Below are positions 1 to 5,144 of a stretch of 6,221 nt of DNA, one piece after another. The position numbers and the translations under genes are program-made. Under the pieces are notes generated by a model. It was not told where the DNA came from, ran no database searches, and worked only from the letters and a program-made list of their open reading frames with translations. The DNA comes from Chryseobacterium gleum (lineage in GTDB: Bacteria; Bacteroidota; Bacteroidia; Flavobacteriales_D; Crocinitomicaceae), in assembly GCA_943326825.2 (NCBI GenBank), contig CALPUT020000158.1:1-6221 (forward strand), read 5' to 3'. Every line of letters begins with the position of its first letter. Positions within the stretch are counted from its first letter, which is position 1.

Positions 1-1
1 T

Positions 2-91
2 AGAGGAAAACGAAAATATGCTTCTGAAGAATTAGGGATTTCTGAAAGAACATTGTATCGTAAAATCAAAGAATATAATTTATCCGAATAA
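2..91 (+). CDS. C-terminal end of a Fis-type HTH regulator, probably a sigma-54-dependent response regulator (partial)
   Basis: Only the last 29 codons and the TAA stop (89-91) are in the window. They read in frame from base 2 and contain a compact helix-turn-helix: an alanine-rich first helix, the turn LGIS and the recognition helix SERTLYRKIKEY. This is the usual C-terminus of NtrC-family sigma-54 activators, where the Fis-type domain binds enhancer sites and an upstream AAA+ domain drives open-complex formation; that AAA+ domain lies outside the window. From knowledge of the group, such a regulator often sits just upstream of lptE in Flavobacteria. The stop codon shares its last A with the ATG of the next gene, so the two are likely co-transcribed and translationally coupled. 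A Fis-like protein without an AAA+ domain cannot be excluded from this fragment alone. Confidence 0.8.
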   Translation, partial: RGKRKYASEELGISERTLYRKIKEYNLSE

Positions 92-603
92 TGAAGTTAT
101 TTCTTTTCATATCGCTTTCAATCGTTTTGACATCATGTTGGCCTTCAAGTGTTTCATTAGTCGATTCAGGTTCTATGCCTCCAGAATGGAAAACATTTAC
201 AGTTAAGACATTGGATTTAGAAGCACCGAATGCACCAAATAATTTAGCTTCCGTTTTAACAGAAGAAATTAAGGACGGTATTCAAAACAATACTCGTTTA
301 TTAATAAACCAGAAAGCCGGTGCTGGTGAAATATCAATTGAAGGAGTTGTTACAAATTATTCTGCAGATCCAATTGCTATTCAACAAGGTGATGAAGCTG
401 CAAAAAACAGACTTTCAATGAGTGTAAATTTCACGATTTACATATCCAAACCGAAAGAAGATAAGATGACGTTAACAAGTACTCAATTCATTGATTTTGA
501 ACCAATCACAACAGATTTTTCAGCAAACGAAATAAGTTTGTATGAAGAAATTAATAAAAAAATTGTGCAGGATGTAATAAATAAATTACTTTCGAACTGG
601 TAA
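91..603 (+). CDS. lptE: LptE-family LPS-assembly lipoprotein
   Basis: A 170-residue lipoprotein. Residues 1-16 form a short type II signal peptide with one basic residue (K2), a hydrophobic core and the lipobox LTSC, so Cys16 would be lipidated after cleavage by signal peptidase II. The residues after Cys16 (W, P, S, S, V) lack the acidic patch of known Bacteroidetes surface-export signals, so a periplasm-facing outer-membrane location is inferred. The mature part fits the Bacteroidetes LptE family: an early P-x-W-K-T-F-T-V strand, a central LTEEIKDGIQNNTRL helix, an I-x-G-x-V-T-x-Y strand, a PIAIQQGDEAAKNRLSMSV stretch and a C-terminal helix ending NW. In known systems LptE plugs and helps fold LptD, which inserts lipopolysaccharide into the outer leaflet. 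The ATG overlaps the upstream stop, and its own stop overlaps the next ATG. The family call rests on motif recognition, not a search. Confidence 0.88.
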   Translation: MKLFLFISLSIVLTSCWPSSVSLVDSGSMPPEWKTFTVKTLDLEAPNAPNNLASVLTEEIKDGIQNNTRLLINQKAGAGEISIEGVVTNYSADPIAIQQGDEAAKNRLSMSVNFTIYISKPKEDKMTLTSTQFIDFEPITTDFSANEISLYEEINKKIVQDVINKLLSNW

Positions 604-1949
604 TGATGAATTTAGAAAAAATAGCGCAACGTATTAAATCTCCAGATTTATGTGATTCACGTGATATTGAATCATTAAAAAATTTGGCTGAAAAATATCC
701 GTATAGCCAAGTTTTTTCTATTCTTTACTTAAAAGCTTTATCGCACAACAACGATATTCGTTTTGATGAAGAATTACAACAACATGCCTATAGAATCACT
801 GATCGCGTTCGTTTATTTGAATTAATTGAAAATAAAAAAATCGATTTTAGTGTTCCTGAAACAACAGAAATTAAACCTACTGAGCCTTTAAAAAATGTTG
901 AAGTTCCTGTTGAAAATGTAATCTCTCCAATACTTACTTTAGTTCCTGAAACTGAAATTCAAAATTCAATTCCTACAACGACAATCCCTGAAACGGATGA
1001 ATACGAGGAAGAAATGGAATTTATTGGTGAAAAAGAAATCATTTCTGAAGATGAAGAAGAATTAGTTGAGGAAGATGTCGAGCTTATAATTGAAACTCTT
1101 GAAATGGAAGCTCCAATTATTGAAAAAGAAATCATTCCTGCTTTTGAGATTGAAGATTTATCAGAACAAATTGAAACGGAAGAAAATGATTACCCTGAAA
1201 ATGGAGAGTCTATTTTTGATGAATATATAGTTGATGATGAAGAAACGGAAATCATTCAACCAATAACAACTGAAATTGAAGAAATTATTCCTATTCAAGA
1301 TGAAATTATCATTGAAGTTGAAGAGGAAACAGAGATTCAATCTGAACCAGAAAAGTCAAGTGAATTAAAAGAATTTGAAACTGAAATCATTTCTCAAGCA
1401 ATTGCTGGAGTATATGATTTAGCAATGATTGAAACAATTGCTAAACAAGAAGCAGAAGAACAGATTAAACAAGAAGAGGAAAAAGAAGTTGAAGAAGATG
1501 AGCAAAATTCAATTCCTGGACCAATTGTCGAATCTCAAGGTAAAAAATCATTTTCTTCATGGCTAAAGGCTAGTCAAACTTCAGAAATACAATCTGAACT
1601 CCCTTCTAAAATTACAAATAATCCTATTGAACACATTGCTCCCAAAGAGAAAATCGAAGCGATAGTTGAAAATTTCATCAAAGAAGAACCGAAAATTTCT
1701 CGCTTAGCAAAAGAACAAAAAGTTGAGAAAAAAGAAAAAGTTGAGTTCTTTTCACCCGCTAAAAAAGCAAAGTCAAGTATCGATGAAAACCTAATGCCCG
1801 TAAGCGAAACACTGGCAAAAATATTCGCTGCTCAAGGTAATTTTCCAAAAGCAATTTTCGCTTATGAACAATTAATCTTGATAAATCCAGAAAAAAAGAC
1901 TTTCTTTGCAAATCAAATTGAAAAATTAAAAGAAAAATTAAATACATAA
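603..1949 (+). CDS. Acidic TPR-containing protein of unknown function, between lptE and secG
   Basis: A 448-residue protein with no signal peptide or membrane helix, so probably cytoplasmic. Three parts are visible. Residues 1-80 are helical and look like a divergent repeat domain (LAEKYPYSQVFSILYLKALS). Residues about 85-310 are low-complexity, dominated by Glu, Ile, Pro and Thr, strongly acidic and probably disordered. The C-terminal third has a short conserved-looking FSSWLKA segment (317-323), an IVENFIKEEPKISR segment (354-367), a Lys-rich stretch (370-390) and one clear TPR unit at about 397-430 (VSETLAKIFAAQGNFPKAI followed by A-Y-E-Q-L), then a capping helix. TPRs usually mediate protein-protein contacts; the partner is unknown. 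Translation starts at 603, sharing a base with the lptE stop; a second ATG at 606 is equally possible. From family knowledge, similar proteins occupy this place in other Flavobacteria, but I cannot assign a function. Confidence 0.85.
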   Translation: MMNLEKIAQRIKSPDLCDSRDIESLKNLAEKYPYSQVFSILYLKALSHNNDIRFDEELQQHAYRITDRVRLFELIENKKIDFSVPETTEIKPTEPLKNVEVPVENVISPILTLVPETEIQNSIPTTTIPETDEYEEEMEFIGEKEIISEDEEELVEEDVELIIETLEMEAPIIEKEIIPAFEIEDLSEQIETEENDYPENGESIFDEYIVDDEETEIIQPITTEIEEIIPIQDEIIIEVEEETEIQSEPEKSSELKEFETEIISQAIAGVYDLAMIETIAKQEAEEQIKQEEEKEVEEDEQNSIPGPIVESQGKKSFSSWLKASQTSEIQSELPSKITNNPIEHIAPKEKIEAIVENFIKEEPKISRLAKEQKVEKKEKVEFFSPAKKAKSSIDENLMPVSETLAKIFAAQGNFPKAIFAYEQLILINPEKKTFFANQIEKLKEKLNT

Positions 1950-1955
1950 ACACAA

Positions 1956-2270
1956 ATGGCATCATTACTTTCAATCATTATTATTTTAGCTAGTATCTTA
2001 TTAATAGCTGTTGTTTTTATTCAAAACCCTAAAGGTGGTGGTTTAAGCACTGACTTTGGCTCTGCTCATCAATTAGGTGGTGTCAAAAAAACAAATGATT
2101 TTATTGATAAAGCAACTTGGTCGTTAGCTGGTACCATTATGGTTTGTAGCATTATATTATCAGTAATGTTGAAACCCGCTGAAGACAAACAACCAACACA
2201 AGATAAACAAGAGCAAAGTCAAGGTGGTCAACAACCAGAAGGAAAAAGTCAACAAGCTCCTCAAAAATAA
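1956..2270 (+). CDS. secG: Protein translocase subunit SecG
   Basis: A 104-residue inner-membrane protein with SecG architecture: transmembrane helix 1 at about residues 4-22, the cytoplasmic loop beginning QNPKGGGL (23-30), transmembrane helix 2 at about 54-72 (TWSLAGTIMVCSIILSVML), and a hydrophilic Gln/Lys-rich tail from about 74 to the end. The KGGGL loop followed by a G-x-x-x-Q-L-G-G segment is the family signature. SecG is the non-essential third subunit of SecYEG and assists SecA-driven export across the inner membrane. The Gln-rich tail is typical of Bacteroidetes members and of variable sequence. The ATG lies 6 bases after the upstream stop (1947-1949), so secG is the last gene of the lptE operon; a terminator follows 21 bases after its stop. 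Confidence 0.95.
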   Translation: MASLLSIIIILASILLIAVVFIQNPKGGGLSTDFGSAHQLGGVKKTNDFIDKATWSLAGTIMVCSIILSVMLKPAEDKQPTQDKQEQSQGGQQPEGKSQQAPQK

Positions 2271-2291
2271 TTTAGTAGGAACTAAATATAT

Positions 2292-2326
2292 AAATGTCAG
2301 TCTGTCATAGGCTGACATTTTTTTTT
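2292..2326 (+). terminator. Rho-independent terminator after secG
   Basis: Bases 2292-2303 pair with 2309-2320 in a 12-bp stem (core AATGTCAG/CTGACATT, one T-G wobble) around the 5-base loop GTCAT. A run of nine T (2318-2326) overlaps and follows the 3' arm. This separates the lptE operon from groESL. There is no matching T-run on the other strand, so it acts rightward only. Confidence 0.92.
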
Positions 2327-2469
2327 GAATAAACTTTCAGATAACAGTAAAGATTGTCACCTCAAAGAATTGAAAATCTTGTGAAATCTGTTAAAATGAC
2401 ACTTTACTCTCATTGGCATAAAATTGGGGGATGTTAGTCAACGTTAATTTAAATTAAATTATAAAAAAT
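2327..2469 (+). promoter_or_regulatory. groESL upstream region with a candidate promoter (TTGGCAT box)
   Basis: This 143-base gap must hold the chaperonin promoter because a strong terminator lies just before it. Seen directly: TTGGCAT at 2413-2419 followed by AAAATTGGGGG. TGGCAT matches the sigma-54 -24 element well, but TTG at 2424-2426 is one base too close and is followed by G rather than C, so the -12 half is poor. Read instead as a Bacteroidetes housekeeping -7 box (TAnnTTTG), 2419-2426 (TAAAATTG) matches five of six fixed positions, but no TTG lies at the usual distance upstream. TGTCA (2355-2359) and TGACA (2397-2401) form a widely spaced inverted pair. No CIRCE element (TTAGCACTC-N9-GAGTGCTAA) is present. 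The groES leader is A/T-rich with no Shine-Dalgarno sequence. Confidence 0.45.
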
Positions 2470-2745
2470 ATGTCTACATCGTTTAAACCATTAGCGGATA
2501 GAGTTCTTATAGAACCAACGCCAGTTGAGCAAAAAACTGCAAGTGGAATTATCATTCCGGATTCAGCAAAAGAAAAACCATTGCAAGGAACTGTTATTGC
2601 TGCAGGAAACGGTAAAACAGATGAGCCAATGACAGTAAAAGTTGGCGATACCGTTCTTTTTGGACAATATTCAGGTACAGAAATTAAGTTAGATGGTAAA
2701 AGTTATTTAATCATGCGTGAGGCTGATATTTACGGGATTTTTTAA
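2470..2745 (+). CDS. groES: Co-chaperonin GroES (Hsp10)
   Basis: A 91-residue GroES of normal length. GroES forms the heptameric lid that caps the GroEL ring in the cytosol and creates the closed folding chamber. Visible landmarks: the FKPLADRVLIEP opening strand (5-16), the mobile loop at about 17-36 with the GroEL-binding hydrophobic tripeptide III at 27-29 followed by PDSAKEKP, the V-x-A-A-G-N-G segment (42-48), VKVGDTVLF, then YSGTEIKLDGKSYLIMREADI at the C-terminus. The ATG is supported by an in-frame stop 15 bases upstream (2455-2457) and by the standard N-terminus. It is the first gene of the groESL operon; groEL follows after 30 bases in the same reading frame. Heat or general-stress control is expected, but no known operator is recognisable. 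Confidence 0.98.
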   Translation: MSTSFKPLADRVLIEPTPVEQKTASGIIIPDSAKEKPLQGTVIAAGNGKTDEPMTVKVGDTVLFGQYSGTEIKLDGKSYLIMREADIYGIF

Positions 2746-2775
2746 TTAATTACTTCAAAAATAACATTAGAAAAA

Positions 2776-4407
2776 ATGGCAAAAGAAATTTATTTCGACG
2801 TAGAAGCTCGTGAAAAGCTTAAAAGAGGTGTTGATGCTTTAGCAAATGCCGTTAAAGTTACTTTAGGACCAAAAGGAAGAAACGTAGTTATCGGAAAAAA
2901 ATTCGGTGCACCACACGTGACTAAAGATGGTGTTTCAGTTGCAAAAGAAATCGAATTGCTTGATCCTATTGAAAATATGGGTGCGCAAATGGTGAAAGAA
3001 GTTGCTTCTAAAACAGCAGATATCGCAGGTGATGGAACAACAACAGCTACCGTTTTAGCGCAAGCTATTATTGGTGCAGGAATGAAAAATGTTGCTGCTG
3101 GAGCTAATCCAATGGACTTAAAAAGAGGAATTGACAAAGCGGTTATCGAAGTGGTAAAACACTTGAAAGACATCTCAAAAGAAGTTGGTTCTGACAATGA
3201 TAAAATCAAACAAATTGCTACTATTTCAGCTAACAATGACGAGAAAATAGGTTCATTAATCGCTGAAGCAATGAAAGTTGTAGGAAATGATGGTGTAATC
3301 ACTGTTGAAGAAGCAAAAGGAACTGAAACTGAAGTAAAAACAGTTGAAGGTATGCAATTTGACCGTGGATATTTATCTCCATATTTTGTTACAAATACAG
3401 AGAAAATGGTAGTTGAAATGGAAAACCCTTTCATTTTGATTTACGAGAAAAAAATCTCTAACATGAAAGAATTGCTTCCTATTTTAGAGCCATGTGTTCA
3501 AGCTGGAAAAGCATTATTAATAATTGCTGAAGATGTTGACAGTGAAGCATTAGCTACATTGGTTGTTAACAGAATTAGAGGTTCATTGAAAATTGCTGCT
3601 GTTAAAGCTCCAGGATTTGGTGATAGAAGAAAAGCAATGTTAGAAGACATAGCAATCTTAACAGGTGCACAAGTAATTTCTGAAGAAAGAGGATTTACTT
3701 TGGAAAATGCAACTATGGATATGCTTGGTCATGCTGAAAAAATTGAGATCGACAAAGACAATACTACGATTATCAACGGTTCAGGTGTGAAAGAAGATAT
3801 TCAATCAAGAGTTGGGCAAATTAGAGCTCAAATTGAATCTACAACTTCAGATTACGATCGTGAAAAATTACAAGAACGTTTAGCTAAATTAGCTGGTGGT
3901 GTTGCTGTACTTTACGTTGGTGCTGCTACAGAAGTAGAGATGAAAGAGAAAAAAGATAGAGTTGACGATGCTTTAGCTGCAACAAGAGCTGCAGTTGAAG
4001 AAGGAATTATACCTGGTGGTGGTGTTGCCTTTATTCGTTGTATCGATGCTTTAGAGAACTTAAAAGGAATTAACGAAGACGAAAATACAGGTATTGCAAT
4101 TATTCGTCGTGCAATTGAAGAACCATTACGTCAAATCATTGCGAATGCAGGTGAAGAAGGTGCGGTTATCGTTCGTAAAGTTCGAGAAGGAAAAGATGAT
4201 TTCGGATTCAACGCTAGAACTGAGGTTTTCGAAAACTTATATGCTGCTGGTGTAATTGATCCAACTAAAGTAACTCGAATTGCAATCGAAAATGCTGCTT
4301 CAATTGCTTCAATGCTTTTAACAACAGAATGTGTTATCGCTGATGCTCCTGAGGAAAACGGTCCAGCAATGGGTGGTATGGCAGGTGGAATGCCAGGGAT
4401 GATGTAA
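2776..4407 (+). CDS. groEL: Chaperonin GroEL (Hsp60)
   Basis: A full-length 543-residue GroEL, the ATP-driven double-ring chaperonin that folds non-native proteins in the cytosol with GroES. The ATP site is intact: LGPKGRNV (30-37), D51, and DGTTTA (86-91) in the first equatorial segment, with the catalytic aspartate at D398 inside the VDDALAATRAAVEEG segment, followed by PGGG. The apical substrate- and GroES-binding surface carries Y199, Y203 and F204 in RGYLSPYFVTN, matching the E. coli positions. The C-terminal tail is the usual flexible Gly/Met repeat (GGMAGGMPGMM). The ATG is preceded by an A-rich leader (TTAGAAAAA) with no Shine-Dalgarno sequence. It is co-transcribed with groES and followed by two terminators. 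Nothing suggests a specialised or degenerate paralog. Confidence 0.99.
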   Translation: MAKEIYFDVEAREKLKRGVDALANAVKVTLGPKGRNVVIGKKFGAPHVTKDGVSVAKEIELLDPIENMGAQMVKEVASKTADIAGDGTTTATVLAQAIIGAGMKNVAAGANPMDLKRGIDKAVIEVVKHLKDISKEVGSDNDKIKQIATISANNDEKIGSLIAEAMKVVGNDGVITVEEAKGTETEVKTVEGMQFDRGYLSPYFVTNTEKMVVEMENPFILIYEKKISNMKELLPILEPCVQAGKALLIIAEDVDSEALATLVVNRIRGSLKIAAVKAPGFGDRRKAMLEDIAILTGAQVISEERGFTLENATMDMLGHAEKIEIDKDNTTIINGSGVKEDIQSRVGQIRAQIESTTSDYDREKLQERLAKLAGGVAVLYVGAATEVEMKEKKDRVDDALAATRAAVEEGIIPGGGVAFIRCIDALENLKGINEDENTGIAIIRRAIEEPLRQIIANAGEEGAVIVRKVREGKDDFGFNARTEVFENLYAAGVIDPTKVTRIAIENAASIASMLLTTECVIADAPEENGPAMGGMAGGMPGMM

Positions 4408-4415
4408 TTCTTTGA

Positions 4416-4451
4416 TTCAAGACTTAAAGACTCAAGATTTTAAGACTTGAA
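4416..4451. repeat. Tandem octamer repeat that also folds as an imperfect hairpin
   Basis: Four adjacent units share the core AAGAYT: 4417-4424 (TCAAGACT), 4425-4432 (TAAAGACT), 4433-4439 (CAAGATT, one base short) and 4440-4447 (TTAAGACT). The ends also pair: TCAAG (4417-4421) with CTTGA (4446-4450), and CTTAAA (4423-4428) with TTTAAG (4439-4444), with a single A-A mismatch (4422/4445) and a 10-base loop. It begins 9 bases after the groEL stop and ends just before the first terminator. Confidence 0.6.
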
Positions 4452-4461
4452 ATAATTTTAC

Positions 4462-4485
4462 AAGGAACCTTCGGGTTCCTTTTTT
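4462..4485 (+). terminator. Rho-independent terminator of groESL (UUCG tetraloop)
   Basis: AAGGAACC (4462-4469) pairs perfectly with GGTTCCTT (4474-4481) around TTCG, giving the exceptionally stable C(UUCG)G tetraloop. A run of six T (4480-4485) follows. The T-run only suits rightward transcription, so it ends the groESL transcript. Confidence 0.92.
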
Positions 4486-4513
4486 CGGACCGCCTTCCCG
4501 ATTTAACTCGGAT
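4486..4513. repeat. Degenerate left copy of an intergenic repeat
   Basis: The segment ACCGCCTTCCCGA followed by TTTAAC and TCGGA (4489-4512) matches the reverse complement of 4600-4634, except that it lacks a 7-base TTAATCC-type insert and one C. It can form a weak stem of CCGA (4498-4501) with TCGG (4508-4511). Its GC content is clearly above the surrounding AT-rich DNA. I infer two related repeat copies in opposite orientation flanking the second terminator. Confidence 0.45.
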
Positions 4514-4536
4514 AGAACGGAACGTTTATATATAAG

Positions 4537-4575
4537 AAAGGTCAGATTTCATCTGACCTTTTGTTGTTTTTTTTT
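4537..4575 (+). terminator. Second downstream terminator, possibly bidirectional
   Basis: AAAGGTCAGAT (4537-4547) pairs perfectly with ATCTGACCTTT (4551-4561) around a 3-base loop, giving an 11-bp stem. T-rich sequence follows, with TTTT at 4559-4562 and nine T at 4567-4575. Rightward it backs up the groESL terminator. Leftward the same hairpin is followed by TTTCTTATAT, a poorer tract, but it could still serve the convergent peroxiredoxin transcript, for which no better terminator is seen. Confidence 0.85.
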
Positions 4576-4580
4576 AATAT

Positions 4581-4634
4581 TTCCTCCTTCGAGGAGCTTG
4601 TCCCGATTTTATTTCGGGAAGGATTAAGGCGGGT
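4581..4634. repeat. Intergenic repeat unit with two stacked hairpins
   Basis: Two adjacent small stems are visible: CTCCT (4584-4588) with AGGAG (4592-4596), loop TCG; and TCCCGA (4601-4606) with TCGGGA (4614-4619), loop TTTTATT. An AAGGATTAAGGCGGGT tail follows (4619-4634). Its reverse complement resembles 4489-4512. The hairpin content, higher GC and position between convergent genes fit a dispersed intergenic repeat rather than a gene or a terminator, since no T-run follows either stem on either strand close enough to be convincing. Confidence 0.5.
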
Positions 4635-4664
4635 GCTATTGAGAATCTACAAAGAAAACTTTAA

Positions 4665-5114
4665 TTAAATCTTTTTAATAACCTCCAACGCATTTTGAAC
4701 ATGTTTTGCAAAGTTCAATTGAGAATTAAAAACATCTTGAACAACACCTTCTCTATCGATGATATATGTCACTCTTCCTGGAACAAGGCCAAATAAATCT
4801 GGCTTTATCCCAAATTCAGTTCTTAAATTATTCCCTTCATCTGCTAACAAGATGAAATTTAACTTATTTCGTTGAACAAAACTTGATTTAGAATCCACAT
4901 CTCCTTGAGAAATCCCTATAACTTCACAATCATAATCTTTAAAGTCAGCATAGGCATCTCTGAAGGCACACGCTTCTTTTGTACAACCATAAGATTCATC
5001 TTTTGGATAAAAAAACAAGACTAATTTCTTTCCTAAGAACTCCTTGTTTGTTCGTTCTATTCCATTTTGATCTTTTAATTTAAAATCGACTATTTTATCT
5101 CCTTTTTTAATCAT
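4665..5114 (-). CDS. bcp: Thioredoxin-dependent peroxiredoxin, BCP/PrxQ type
   Basis: A 149-residue cytosolic peroxiredoxin that reduces hydrogen peroxide and organic hydroperoxides, with electrons from thioredoxin. The thioredoxin-like fold starts directly (GDKIVDFKLKDQNG), so there is no signal peptide. The active-site motif P-x-x-x-S-x-x-C is present at 37-44 (PKDESYGC): Cys44 is the peroxidatic cysteine, and Cys49, five residues later in CTKEAC, is the resolving cysteine as in PrxQ/BCP proteins. The active-site arginine is R114 in VPGRVTYIIDREG. Most relatives have T-P-G-C where this has S-Y-G-C; both keep the required hydroxyl residue. Length is normal. It lies 30 bases downstream of the photolyase gene on the same strand, probably as the last gene of that operon. 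Convergent with groEL. Confidence 0.95.
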   Translation of the reverse strand: MIKKGDKIVDFKLKDQNGIERTNKEFLGKKLVLFFYPKDESYGCTKEACAFRDAYADFKDYDCEVIGISQGDVDSKSSFVQRNKLNFILLADEGNNLRTEFGIKPDLFGLVPGRVTYIIDREGVVQDVFNSQLNFAKHVQNALEVIKKI

Positions 5115-5144
5115 TTCTTTACTATTTATTAAATTATTGAGAAA

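Noticed and set aside
1759..1974. A 71-codon minus-strand frame overlapping the end of the TPR gene and the start of secG
   Set aside because: It is antisense to two well-supported genes, has no recognisable motif and no plausible promoter or operon context.
2444..2457. Perfect 14-bp palindrome TTAATTTAAATTAA before groES
   Set aside because: It is made only of A and T in an A/T-rich leader, where such palindromes arise easily by chance; there is no second copy nearby to support an operator.
2327..2469. A CIRCE/HrcA operator before groES
   Set aside because: Neither TTAGCACTC nor GAGTGCTAA, nor a close 9-9-9 inverted repeat, is present.
2790..3434. A 214-codon open frame on the minus strand inside groEL
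   Set aside because: It is a mirror of the highly codon-biased groEL frame, has Ser/Phe/Ile-rich composition with no domain, and lies fully inside an unambiguous gene.
4526..4535. TTATATATAA palindrome before the second terminator
   Set aside because: A short A/T-only alternating run, with no gene downstream for it to promote on either strand.
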